A stretch of DNA of 29,873 bases. Origin: JALCSJ01 sp036788835. GTDB taxonomy: Bacteria; Bacillota; Negativicutes; Acidaminococcales; Acidaminococcaceae. The position numbers and the translations under genes were made by a program. Below are positions 17,952 to 26,110 of the stretch, one piece after another (the first letter of the stretch is position 1; each line of letters opens with the position of its first letter). The notes under the pieces are model-generated. The model was not told the DNA's origin. It ran no database searches and worked only from the letters and a program-made list of their open reading frames with translations. The stretch is taken from assembly GCA_036788835.1 (NCBI GenBank), contig DAIQMR010000027.1, forward strand, positions 1 to 29,873. The letters run 5' to 3'.

Positions 17952-19685
17952 TCAGCTTTTCTTATCACCATTATTTGGAATATTCATAGATTCCTCGACA
18001 CCAGAATTAGCAACTAATAAAGCTTCACTATTACGATGCTCTTCTTCATTTAGAATTGTCACAGGATTTTCAGCATCAGAAATATATGCCATTAATAATG
18101 CCTTCCCCTTACAATAATCCTCCCCATTATATTCTAGCTTGTGTATTTTTAATCCCAATTTTCTCTTATCTGCACTTTCTCCAAGTTCAAATGGCGAAAA
18201 TAAATTATTAATATTAATATCAATTTTTATCTTGTGTTTAGTTTTAAATAAATCTATTGGCAGCAACAATTTGTACCCACACCCATGGCAAACTTTCCAG
18301 CTTCCTATGTTTATATCATTAGTTTTAACGCTAATTAAATGTTCATTAACATTTCTTGCAAAGAAAGGACAAAAGCTAACAGAAATATTCTTTTTTTCTT
18401 CATACCACGGTAAAAACACCTCAAGCTGTACATCATTCGCTGTTGTCCATCTTCCGTCTTTTTCAATATTAGATAATCCTTTTTCAGAATAAAAAAACAT
18501 ATGTTCTGGCAAAGATAAATTAATAACATCCAAATTCCCAGATAAAGTAATAAGTGTCACATCATAATTTTTACCATAAATCTTTTCTCTCTTATTAAAT
18601 TTTCCGAATTTTATTAAACTAGTATTATTAAGATTATAGGTTGTCAAGTCACCCAACAAATCATTATAAGCCCAACCACCTATCAATTTCCTAAATATGT
18701 CTTTTGGTATTTCTTTACTTTCATATTCTTCGTTTTCATATGTCTTTTTTTCTTGAAATACTTCACTCCAAAACTGCTTTTTTAATATTTCATGTCCTAA
18801 TGTACATTCATAATCTTTTTTTAAAATCATACTACTACCAGGTTTTAATGCCTGCCCTAATAGACTATAAACATTTTTTTTGAAATACTTAGCTTCAACA
18901 CCAATAGAACTACTAAGAGTAATCACTGCAGTAATATTATCATTGCATAAACATGTATATGAATTGTCATTTGATATAACTCCCTTTCCTAAATATTTCA
19001 AGAGTTTATATAAACTTTCATGACTTGTTTCTTGCGGATGAGGAATTATTATAACATTTCGTTCTCCAATTATTTGTTTAATTTCTTTCTTATAATCTAG
19101 TAATTTTCTAAATCCATCTAGTGTAAAAACAGAAGAATCCTGTTTCGTCTGTCCTGCAATCATAACCGTGTCTGGCAGTACATATTCTTTTTGAATTGCA
19201 ACTCGCCCTGCGCATAATAATTTTAAAATATTGGCATTTTTTTCAAAATAAGAATCATCGTAAATATCCCATTTTTTCATTCTTGCAGCAATTTCCATAG
19301 AATTTGTCGTAATATACCATAATAAATCTGATGTAAATCTTTGTGGAGCATTAAAAAAATTTATGTATATCTTTCCCTTTTCTCTTAAAATACGGCAAAG
19401 AGCAGGAGATAATTCCATACCAATAATAATATCCTTATTAAAAATAAAACCTGCCAAATCCTTTCCTGCTAAATCTGCATTCTCTGCCTGATACTTAAAC
19501 CAAGGCGTAAAAGATAAACTATTTTGTTTTGAAAAAAAGCAATTTGTATCAGTAACTGTATATTGCCAACCTTCAGTTTCAACATTTTCTAACGATTCAA
19601 AAATTGGGTTAAGCACTTCATACAAAATTCCAATATTAAAGTGTTTCGGTACTCTTATGAAGTTCCATAAAAAACCTATTTTCAT
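17952..19685 (-). CDS. Putative Kdo-transferase-like (GT99/GT107-type) capping enzyme with C-terminal beta-sandwich
   Basis: About 577 residues. The first 330 resemble the beta-Kdo transferase families of capsule and O-antigen systems: IIGMELSPALCRIL, INFFNAPQRFTSDLLWYITTN, a GQTKQDSS acidic motif (Asp about 183), the His-Pro pair in IIPHPQE (about 216) and a serine cluster TLSSSIGVEA (about 258). The HP and SS motifs are shared by CMP-sugar transferases of GT-B fold. Residues about 370-525 form a second domain with GLSNIEKDGRWT and SPFELGESADKRKLGL, a beta-sandwich module often fused to surface-glycan enzymes. The start at 19685 has GAGG 6 nt upstream. It lies next to wzt, the gene order expected if it adds the terminal residue that Wzt recognises. 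The Kdo donor is inferred. Confidence 0.6.
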   Translation of the reverse strand: MKIGFLWNFIRVPKHFNIGILYEVLNPIFESLENVETEGWQYTVTDTNCFFSKQNSLSFTPWFKYQAENADLAGKDLAGFIFNKDIIIGMELSPALCRILREKGKIYINFFNAPQRFTSDLLWYITTNSMEIAARMKKWDIYDDSYFEKNANILKLLCAGRVAIQKEYVLPDTVMIAGQTKQDSSVFTLDGFRKLLDYKKEIKQIIGERNVIIIPHPQETSHESLYKLLKYLGKGVISNDNSYTCLCNDNITAVITLSSSIGVEAKYFKKNVYSLLGQALKPGSSMILKKDYECTLGHEILKKQFWSEVFQEKKTYENEEYESKEIPKDIFRKLIGGWAYNDLLGDLTTYNLNNTSLIKFGKFNKREKIYGKNYDVTLITLSGNLDVINLSLPEHMFFYSEKGLSNIEKDGRWTTANDVQLEVFLPWYEEKKNISVSFCPFFARNVNEHLISVKTNDINIGSWKVCHGCGYKLLLPIDLFKTKHKIKIDININNLFSPFELGESADKRKLGLKIHKLEYNGEDYCKGKALLMAYISDAENPVTILNEEEHRNSEALLVANSGVEESMNIPNNGDKKS

Positions 19686-19754
19686 ATTAAACCTCGCGTA
19701 TAAAGAAAAATACAATTCTAATTTTTTTCTAAAAAAACATTGATTTCATACTCA

Positions 19755-21053
19755 TTAAGAGTTCACTTCTGCATCTTGTAATTCAGCATAAACGACACCT
19801 CCAATAGGGTCTTTTATACTTTTGGGTTGTGTAATTTCAATTTTAGCAGCATTAAAACATCTATCGTAAAAATGGTTCCCAGACACTTCAGGCTTCAATC
19901 CAAATCCCCAAAAATACCTCCCTGGTGCCAAATTTATTTTATATGTTAAACGAACTGTGAAATTTATATTCTTATTTATATGTGGTAAAAAGATAGAATA
20001 ATAATTAAGATTTCCAACAAAAACATCTATTCCTAAATCATTACGACACAAAACTCCCAAAGCACATCCTTCATCAATATTTTCATTTGTTTTAAAAGAG
20101 AGATTCATAATAATTGGTTTGAACATTTCTTGAGATACAATTCTTTTGTTTTTATCATCTAAAAAATCTACTGCTGTCAATATGCATTTTCCATCCCCTG
20201 ATCTTTGCGTTATCCTTGAATTTAATTTTTTATCTATTCTAAACAACTTTTTATCAATCATTGTCGGATTAATCTTTATAGAGCCTTTGTTATTCTCTAA
20301 ATTAAGGATATTTTTATTGATATCTGTTGTTTCATTTTGATACATAGAACACACTTTTTCTGCCAAATCATATGCAACTATTTTTCCTTTTTTTAAATAT
20401 ATACATTTTTTACATAATGCTTTCACCGAAGATATTGCATGTGAAACAAATAGAATCGTTACTCCTTGTTGTTGCATTTGTTTCATTTTAGCAATGCATT
20501 TCTGCTGGAAAAAACTATCCCCAACAGATAATGCTTCGTCAACTATTAAAATATTTGGATGTACTTCAACATTAACGGCAAAAGCTAATCGAGCAAACAT
20601 ACCGCTAGAATACATTCGTACAGGTTGATCTATAAACTCACCTATATCCGCAAAATTAATTATATCATCTACTTTATCAACCATTTCTTTTTCAGTAAAT
20701 CCCATTATTGTTCCGTTAAAGAAGATGTTTTCTCTACCGGTTAATTCTGGATTAAACCCTGCTCCAAGCTCTAATAATGCTGCAATTTTTCCACTTATTT
20801 CTACTTTTCCCGAGGTAGGTGTTAAGACGCCAGTCAGAATCTTGAGAAGAGTTGATTTTCCTGCTCCATTTTTTCCAATAATACCAACCGTGTCTCCTTT
20901 ATGAATTTCAAATGAAATATCATCTAATGCATAAAAATCTTTACTATACCGTTTTCCAAATGGATTAATTGCCTCTTTAATACGATCACTATTTCTGTTA
21001 TACAATCTATATGTTTTTACTAAATTTTCTACTTTTATTACGCTTTCCTGCAT
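19755..21053 (-). CDS. wzt: O-polysaccharide ABC exporter ATPase with C-terminal carbohydrate-binding domain
   Basis: A 432-residue protein. The ATPase domain (about 1-225) has Walker A GKNGAGKST (60-68), the signature YSSGMFARLA (about 148), Walker B ILIVDE (168-173) and the H-loop FVSHA. Residues about 270-432 form the extra Wzt_C domain, a beta-sandwich that in studied systems binds the capped non-reducing end of the chain before export. The start at 21053 has GAGGTG 6 nt upstream; longer in-frame starts overlap wzm. It lies 17 nt after wzm. The presence of the long tail suggests that chain length is set by terminal modification and not by coupling to synthesis. Confidence 0.95.
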   Translation of the reverse strand: MQESVIKVENLVKTYRLYNRNSDRIKEAINPFGKRYSKDFYALDDISFEIHKGDTVGIIGKNGAGKSTLLKILTGVLTPTSGKVEISGKIAALLELGAGFNPELTGRENIFFNGTIMGFTEKEMVDKVDDIINFADIGEFIDQPVRMYSSGMFARLAFAVNVEVHPNILIVDEALSVGDSFFQQKCIAKMKQMQQQGVTILFVSHAISSVKALCKKCIYLKKGKIVAYDLAEKVCSMYQNETTDINKNILNLENNKGSIKINPTMIDKKLFRIDKKLNSRITQRSGDGKCILTAVDFLDDKNKRIVSQEMFKPIIMNLSFKTNENIDEGCALGVLCRNDLGIDVFVGNLNYYSIFLPHINKNINFTVRLTYKINLAPGRYFWGFGLKPEVSGNHFYDRCFNAAKIEITQPKSIKDPIGGVVYAELQDAEVNS

Positions 21054-21069
21054 TATATGCACCTCTTCT

Positions 21070-21882
21070 TCATAAAACATCCGCAAAATGTGGGCGTAGT
21101 CTTTGAAACAACCAAACGCCAAACAACATTATTACTAATGTAGCTGTCCAAAAATACAAAGTGCTATATGGTCTTTCCCATATCCAATGATTAAAAATAA
21201 AACTATCTCTATACCCACTTATAACATAATATAATGGATTTAATTTTAAAAAGATTGCTATTTTTGGTGGTATATTTTCTATACTCCAAAATATTGGTGT
21301 TGCCCAAAAAAGGAACTGAATGCACATGCTAACCAATTGGCTGACATCTCTAGAAAAAACACATAATGCAGATGTAATCCAAGATAAACCGAGAACCAAG
21401 CAAATAATACAAAAAAAGTAGTAGACTATTTGAATATTATACAGTGTAGGATAATAACCATATAAAGCAAACAGAACAAACAATAAAATATTAAAAAACA
21501 AACTTACAAGAAATGCAGCCAATATTTGAACTATTGGTAGAAGCCTTACTCGAAAAAATATCTTTTTTACAAGATAACTATTAGACACTACAGAACTAGT
21601 CGCACTATTTAATGCATCTGTAAAAAAAAACCATGGAAACATACCTGTAATAAGCCAAAGAAGAAAAGGATGTCCCGTATTTGTTGGTTGACTTTTAAAA
21701 CCAACTTGAAATACAAACCAGAAAATAAAAACTGTTATACTTGGTTGTATAAAGGCCCAAAGAACTCCAAGATATGAACCTAAATACCGCTGTTTAAAAT
21801 CTTTTTTTGTCAAATTCCAGAGCATTTTTCTATTATTAATTATCTCCATAATAAAAATCCATAAACCTGATAAATATTTCAT
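21070..21882 (-). CDS. wzm: O-polysaccharide ABC exporter permease
   Basis: A 270-residue ABC-2 type permease with six membrane helices. An N-terminal amphipathic segment with LTKKDFKQRYLGSYLGVLW, the hallmark of Wzm/TagG transporters, precedes helix 1; the C-terminal part has FWATPIFWSIENIP and LNPLYYVISGYRD. With Wzt it moves undecaprenyl-diphosphate-linked polysaccharide across the inner membrane. It is the first gene of the long operon; the ATG at 21882 has AGGAG about 10 nt upstream. The following wzt starts 17 nt later. Confidence 0.95.
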   Translation of the reverse strand: MKYLSGLWIFIMEIINNRKMLWNLTKKDFKQRYLGSYLGVLWAFIQPSITVFIFWFVFQVGFKSQPTNTGHPFLLWLITGMFPWFFFTDALNSATSSVVSNSYLVKKIFFRVRLLPIVQILAAFLVSLFFNILLFVLFALYGYYPTLYNIQIVYYFFCIICLVLGLSWITSALCVFSRDVSQLVSMCIQFLFWATPIFWSIENIPPKIAIFLKLNPLYYVISGYRDSFIFNHWIWERPYSTLYFWTATLVIMLFGVWLFQRLRPHFADVL

Positions 21883-22344
21883 TTTTAATACGCTCCTATA
21901 TAAAGTTCTTTATCCCCTTATTAAGCTTTCTTATTTTATAATTATTATTTACGAAAGTTCAATAAAACTGTCTTATTTCAAAAATTACTCTATGTTTTTA
22001 CCTGCATATTTCAACTTGACAAATTATCTAAATATTCCAACCACATACTTTATATATTATAACATACATAGAGTATGAAAAACATTTTTTTATAAATTTA
22101 TATTCTTTTCACCATCCAATCTACTGTTTAAGTTAAATACTTTTCAAAAATTCTTTTATTAGTGATTCAGAACGTTTTTTTGTTTTAGCGTTTTGAATAT
22201 TTTGCTTGAAGTTTCTAAAAAACTGTTTAAGAATTATTATATTATATTCCGTATGGCATCAATTCTATTAACTATATCGATATTTTCACTTAATTCCAAT
22301 CAACAATTTTTGAAAACATTTTTTATGCATTCCTCTAATATAAT
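21883..22344. other. Non-coding leader region upstream of the polysaccharide operon
   Basis: About 460 nt, extremely AT-rich, with many stops in all frames. It holds a promoter candidate near 22060 and a presumed leader of about 165 nt before wzm. I see no JUMPstart-like element. Lysine-rich open stretches at about 22140-22330 on the minus strand have no start codon and I treat them as chance. Confidence 0.6.
22056..22064 (-). promoter_or_regulatory. Extended -10 promoter candidate for the wzm operon
   Basis: On the minus strand the sequence is TGTTATAAT, a perfect -10 with the TG extension. The -35 position (TGTTTT) is poor. Transcription would start near 22049, leaving a leader of about 165 nt before the wzm ATG. 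Confidence 0.45.
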
Positions 22345-22382
22345 AAAAATAGAGGAAAGCCCTAGATTTTTCCTCTATTTTT
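22345..22382 (-). terminator. Intrinsic terminator (probably bidirectional) at the end of the GT4 gene
   Basis: Perfect 14-bp stem: AAAAATAGAGGAAA at 22345-22358 and its complement at 22369-22382, with a 10-nt loop. Both sides carry A/T tracts, so it can stop transcription both ways. It overlaps the last codons of the glycosyltransferase gene that ends at 22375 and separates it from the wzm operon. Confidence 0.8.
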
Positions 22383-23532
22383 GCATTATATTATCAACAT
22401 AGTTCTTAAATTCGCTTTTAAAGCGATTTATACTGAATTTTTCAGCATTTTGCCTGCATGCTTCTGGTGCAAATCTGCCTTGATTGGCTTCGAATTCTTC
22501 TACACCCTTTTTCAGGCTGTCGGTAGTTTGCTCGTTGAAAAATATGCCGGTTGGAGACACAGTTTCATCATCCGATGCCTTCTTATTATTAGCTGCTTGC
22601 GTTTTATTCAGTCCTCGGACTGTTTCTAAAGCACCACCTCGTCCAAAAGCAATAACAGGCGTACCACAGGCCTGTGCTTCTACAGGTATAATGCCAAAGT
22701 CCTCTTCTGCAGCAAAGACAAAGGCCTTGGCTCTTTGCATGTAGTCACGAAGTACGTCATCCGACTGATAGCCTAGCATTTGTACATTGGAACCTGCTTT
22801 AGCCTTGATTTTTACAAAGTCCGGTCCATCCCCAATGACTACCAGCTTTTTATCAGTCATTTCAGTAAATGTCTCTACAATCAGGTCCATTTTTTTATAG
22901 GGAACCATGCGGGAAGCAGTTAGATAATATTCTTCCTTGTCTGCTCTAGCCACAAATTTGTTGATATCTACAGGTGGATAGATGACGTCGGCTTCTCGGC
23001 GATAACATTTCCAGATGCGTTTGGCGATAAAATTGGAATTGGCTACGAAATAGTCTACCCCGTCGGCAGTCCTGCTGTCCCACATACGAATATAGTGCAA
23101 GATGGCTTTGGCTATCCAGCCTTTTGTTCCATGATCAAGTCCAGCTTCTTTGAGATACTGGCCTTGTAGATCCCAAGCATATCGCACCGGTGAATGAACA
23201 TAGGAAACATGTACCTGATTAGGGCCTGTAAGAACGCCTTTGGCCACACAATGAGAGCTAGAGATAATAAGGTCGTAGCCTCTCAGGTCAAATTGCTCGA
23301 TGGCGAGCGGCATTAAGGCCAGATAGCTGCGGTATTTAGCTTTGGCCTTAGGAAGATTTTGAATGAAGCTAGTATGTACCTTTTTGTGCAAAATAAAATC
23401 ACGCTGGTTGTCAGGGAGAAAATCAACCAACGAGTACAAATCGGCTTCAGGATATAGCTGGAGTATCTGCTCCAGAACCTTCTCTGCACCGGCGTATGTA
23501 ACTAACCAATCATGCACAACAGCAACCTTCAT
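22375..23532 (-). CDS. GT4 family glycosyltransferase (WbaZ/WbpZ/WbdC-like)
   Basis: A 385-residue GT-B enzyme. It opens MKVAVVHDWLVTYAGAEKVL, a start characteristic of the mannosyl-/rhamnosyl-transferases that add the first residues of A-band or O8/O9 chains. It continues with YVHSPVRYAWD, YPPVDINKF, ASRMVPYKKMD, VIGDGP and AEEDFGIIPVEAQACGTPVIAFG with the E-x7-E pair. The start at 23532 has GGGGAG 8 nt upstream; the open frame extends further but into promoter sequence. It has its own promoter and terminator and a higher GC content than the wzm operon, so it may belong to an older LPS-core or adaptor set. Confidence 0.88.
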   Translation of the reverse strand: MKVAVVHDWLVTYAGAEKVLEQILQLYPEADLYSLVDFLPDNQRDFILHKKVHTSFIQNLPKAKAKYRSYLALMPLAIEQFDLRGYDLIISSSHCVAKGVLTGPNQVHVSYVHSPVRYAWDLQGQYLKEAGLDHGTKGWIAKAILHYIRMWDSRTADGVDYFVANSNFIAKRIWKCYRREADVIYPPVDINKFVARADKEEYYLTASRMVPYKKMDLIVETFTEMTDKKLVVIGDGPDFVKIKAKAGSNVQMLGYQSDDVLRDYMQRAKAFVFAAEEDFGIIPVEAQACGTPVIAFGRGGALETVRGLNKTQAANNKKASDDETVSPTGIFFNEQTTDSLKKGVEEFEANQGRFAPEACRQNAEKFSINRFKSEFKNYVDNIMQK

Positions 23533-23566
23533 GTCTGTGACTCCCCTAGTGTCTAAATATGTAGTA

Positions 23567-23595
23567 ATTATAGCATATAAACGGCAGTGTGACAA
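23567..23595 (-). promoter_or_regulatory. Promoter of the GT4 gene at 22375-23532
   Basis: Minus strand: -35 TTGTCA (23590-23595), 17-nt spacer, -10 TATAAT (23567-23572) with a TGC extension. The -35 hexamer lies inside one arm of the hairpin at 23587-23620. The leader would be about 30 nt. Confidence 0.65.
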
Positions 23596-23620
23596 AGGGA
23601 AAAGACACCCTTTGTCACAC
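23587..23620. repeat. Palindromic repeat / terminator after the phosphoethanolamine transferase gene
   Basis: Perfect 13-bp stem: GTGTGACAAAGGG at 23587-23599 and CCCTTTGTCACAC at 23608-23620, with an 8-nt loop. It lies 21 nt past the stop of the gene ending at 23642, so it can act as a terminator, although its T tract is weak. The outer GTGTGACAAA recurs at the GDSL gene and in the large palindrome at 28689-28761. Confidence 0.7.
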
Positions 23621-23641
23621 ACACTGGTACGTCTCTAACTT

Positions 23642-25273
23642 TTATTTATCAAATGGATCATCAGCTACTTTGATAGTGCCATATTCCGTAAGAGCTTTGT
23701 CCCTTGTAAGGGCATACTTAGAAGTAGTTAAATCATATTGCTCTTCGATATGATTTGTTGCAATATCCGCAATGCCAAGAATCGTATCATAAAGCAAATC
23801 ATTGGTGAAATATTTATTTTCATTATTTTTAAGGTTGTCGACTATTTTCTTATGGCTTTCTATATATTGCGGAGAAGTATAAATTACCAAAGGGATTCTA
23901 GTCATTTGGAAAAAGAATCTATCTCTGGGCACACCCGGTTTTTCACCATGATCAGAAAAATAGACAAAAGCATCCATGTTTAGTTCTTTATAACAATGTT
24001 CAAAGATTTTTTGAAGAACATAGTCAGTATATAGAATGCTATCACAATAGGCATTTACATCATTGGCATCGCGTTTCACATTGGACAGAAATTCTCGTTC
24101 AAAAGCTTGTGGAAAACGTTCTCTATAGCAGCCATGACTACCCATTATATGGACAAATATAACATTACCTTTATCTGGAAGCCGTTTGGGAAGATGTTCT
24201 AACAGCTTTTCATCATGAACTACACCATTAGTACTAGTAAAGACGGTATTATCTGCTCTAGATGCATAAAAAGTAGAGCTTTCATGAAGGTTGTTGTTTC
24301 TGCCTTGATTGCTAATCCACCAAACTGTGTAACCTGCTTTATGGAACACGTCTACTAAATCAACACTATTTTCCCGTGGCAGTTTGTTATACTGGTTCGG
24401 CTCAGCCAGTGCCAGAGCAAGTACTTTGGTAGTAAATTTATCGCAGCTATAAGCATTATTAAACTTGAAAATTTTTCTGTTTTGTTCCATGGAATCCAGC
24501 CACGGAGTTGTTTTCTCTTTAAATCCATATAAGCTATAATAATCACGATTAGCCGATTCACCAATAACTATAACAATGTTTTTTAATTTATTATCTCTGT
24601 TAATTGCTTTTAAATTATCAGGCACATGATGATTGTCAGCAGCATGGAGGAATGCCTGACTCTCTTGATATGAAGCATAAATATTAGATTTTCTTATTAT
24701 CCTAGTATTCCCATACCACACAATAGCTATTAACAGAACGGCAAACACTGTCTTAACTTTCTTGCTTATGTTATATATTAATTTCTTTTTTATTTGTCTG
24801 TTAATTCTTAAAAAGACTGCAAACAACAAAATATAAGTAATAATTAGCCCAAGAACTGCCATCGTGCGTGCCTGGAGAAATTCCACTGTTTCACGGAAAT
24901 TAGTCTGTGCAATAGCAAACATAGCATCCACACCAATACCTTGGCCCGACTGTAAGTAATATGCCATGTTCAGGATCGGTACAAGCAAGTAGCTTATTTG
25001 TGCCACCGATATGATGCCTGCTCCTAGACGGGTGGACAATTTGCTGGTTAGGCCACGTATTAAATAAAACATAAATGCTGCTAAAACAATGCATTTGCCT
25101 AAAAGCACATAGTCCGGCTTTTGGTTTCCTATCAGTAGCAAATCACTACCAAAAGCCACGATAATATCGAATATTGTTGCTAGTTTCGAAAATTTGAATG
25201 TGCGTAATGTAATTACGTAAAACAAAATTGTACCAATGATTTTTACTATCGGCAGTAAGACTTCTTTGTCCAT
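23642..25273 (-). CDS. Phosphoethanolamine transferase-like sulfatase-fold membrane enzyme (EptA/CptA family)
   Basis: A 543-residue inner-membrane protein with about five N-terminal helices (to about 190) and a periplasmic alkaline-phosphatase-fold domain. The nucleophile region is VIGESANRDYYSLYG (GES at 238-240), with Ser where EptA has Thr. Further signatures are TTPWLDS, CDKFTT, the metal/substrate His in MGSHGCY (380) and the metal site SDHGE (441-444). Such enzymes transfer phosphoethanolamine from phosphatidylethanolamine to lipid A, core sugars or other glycans. The start is an ATG with GGGGAG 7 nt upstream. The true acceptor is unknown; the position beside LPS-type genes favours LPS. 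A phosphoglycerol transferase of the same fold is the alternative. Confidence 0.85.
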   Translation of the reverse strand: MDKEVLLPIVKIIGTILFYVITLRTFKFSKLATIFDIIVAFGSDLLLIGNQKPDYVLLGKCIVLAAFMFYLIRGLTSKLSTRLGAGIISVAQISYLLVPILNMAYYLQSGQGIGVDAMFAIAQTNFRETVEFLQARTMAVLGLIITYILLFAVFLRINRQIKKKLIYNISKKVKTVFAVLLIAIVWYGNTRIIRKSNIYASYQESQAFLHAADNHHVPDNLKAINRDNKLKNIVIVIGESANRDYYSLYGFKEKTTPWLDSMEQNRKIFKFNNAYSCDKFTTKVLALALAEPNQYNKLPRENSVDLVDVFHKAGYTVWWISNQGRNNNLHESSTFYASRADNTVFTSTNGVVHDEKLLEHLPKRLPDKGNVIFVHIMGSHGCYRERFPQAFEREFLSNVKRDANDVNAYCDSILYTDYVLQKIFEHCYKELNMDAFVYFSDHGEKPGVPRDRFFFQMTRIPLVIYTSPQYIESHKKIVDNLKNNENKYFTNDLLYDTILGIADIATNHIEEQYDLTTSKYALTRDKALTEYGTIKVADDPFDK

Positions 25274-25334
25274 AAACTAACTCCCCTTATTTATACTGAC
25301 TCCCCCAAAAAACAAATAATTAGCTCCCCAGAAA

Positions 25335-25343
25335 ATTATAGCA
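25335..25343 (-). promoter_or_regulatory. Extended -10 promoter candidate for the phosphoethanolamine transferase gene
   Basis: Minus-strand TGCTATAAT, with no good -35. It predicts a leader of about 55 nt before the ATG at 25273. The same 9-mer occurs in two other promoter candidates of this window. Confidence 0.5.
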
Positions 25344-25413
25344 CTAAAACGGAAGTGTTATTCACCCTTCAAGAGAACGAAAAGACGTTCCAATTAAATA
25401 AAAACACCCATAA

Positions 25414-25602
25414 TCACCGTATCTTCCTGTAGGGATAATGGTCTTTGATTTTTTCATAGACAAATTGTCCTTTTGATACCGCATGCAAAAAAACCTCATA
25501 CACTATTTTCGGAACATGTAGATACTGGTAATGACCTCCACTATGAAACCATACTTCAAGAATATCATCTTCATAGTCCTTTGTTCCATTGACTTCCATC
25601 AT
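25414..25602 (-). CDS. KTSC-domain small protein
   Basis: About 62 residues, nearly all of it one KTSC domain: VNGTKDYEDDILEVWFHSGG, then YQYLHVPKIVYEVFLHAVSKG and the ending IKDHYPYRKI. The domain is found alone or fused to tRNA-synthetase-like and phage/plasmid proteins; its function is not established, though nucleic-acid association is suspected. The best start is the ATG at 25602 (a TTG at 25614 is also in frame), but no ribosome binding site is visible. It lies 71 nt downstream of a broken DUF4143 gene, in a degraded accessory stretch, and may be an unexpressed orphan. Confidence 0.65.
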   Translation of the reverse strand: MMEVNGTKDYEDDILEVWFHSGGHYQYLHVPKIVYEVFLHAVSKGQFVYEKIKDHYPYRKIR

Positions 25603-25673
25603 ATTTTGATGCAAAAAATTAAATCTAGTAAATTCAAACGTTTTATATTATTACTTGTCACTTTTGGCGACTC

Positions 25674-25919
25674 TTACAAGAACATTGCCATATACATCGG
25701 CAGTGTCCTTTTTTTGCCTTGGACGCCTACGTTTCCGGAAGTTAATTTATATCCATAGTTTATGTCATCACGCTCCAAAATCTTGTTAAGGGACACTGTT
25801 GACCCACGATTTGCTTTTACCTCCACCGGTATGATCTGCGCATCTTTAGAAAGTAAAAACTCAATTTCTACTTCACCATTTTGTGATCTGTAATAATATG
25901 ATTGATAAGCCTCCTGATA
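25674..25919 (-). pseudogene. C-terminal remnant of a DUF4143 ATP-binding protein
   Basis: Hand translation of the minus strand gives about 80 codons ending at TAA (25674-25676). It contains YYYRSQNGEVEIEFLL, IIPVEVKANRGSTVSLN and the end TLPMYMAMFL. These are the closing motifs of AAA + DUF4143 proteins (normally about 400 residues), including the nuclease-like EVDF...EVK region. The frame closes with TGA just upstream, and the ATPase domain is absent, so only the tail is left. A promoter and phased repeats now stand where the rest of the gene should be, which indicates a deletion or recombination joint near 25920. Confidence 0.8.
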
Positions 25920-25947
25920 TTTTATGCTATATCAGGTGGACTCTAGC

Positions 25948-25977
25948 AATATAGCATATCTGCTAGCTTTTAGTCAA
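25948..25977 (-). promoter_or_regulatory. Promoter reading into the DUF4143 remnant and KTSC gene
   Basis: Minus strand: -35 TTGACT (25972-25977), 18-nt spacer, -10 TATATT (25948-25953) with a TGC extension. CTAGCA and TGCTAG form an inverted repeat across the spacer and -10 box, where a repressor could bind. Repeats lie directly upstream. Confidence 0.6.
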
Positions 25978-26054
25978 TTTTTGCATATTTTTAGAGGCTT
26001 TAAATATATTTTTTGCATATTTTCAGGAAGTTTTTATTTATATTTTGCATATTT
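25978..26054. repeat. Three TTTTGCATATTT repeats with exact 32-bp period
   Basis: The core TTTTGCATATTT occurs with its G at 25983, 26015 and 26047, so the spacing is 32 and 32 bp, close to three helical turns. The first copy touches the -35 box of the promoter at 25948-25977. A shorter GCATAT lies at 25954-25959. The arrangement looks like operator or activator sites on one face of the DNA, or plasmid-type iterons. Confidence 0.7.
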
Positions 26055-26110
26055 GTCAAATGTTGCCAATAGTGACAGGCACAAAGAGAAAATGTGAGCA
26101 TTAACCAATT

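Noticed and set aside
22016..22021. Plus-strand TTGACA as a promoter
   Set aside because: There is no -10 at 16-18 nt and no plus-strand gene follows.
22130..22335. Lysine-rich open stretches on the minus strand resembling a decayed gene
   Set aside because: They change frame, lack a start and are expected in such AT-rich sequence; no family resemblance.
25978..26054. CRISPR array
   Set aside because: Only three 12-nt repeats, AT-rich, spacers of 20 nt and no Cas genes.
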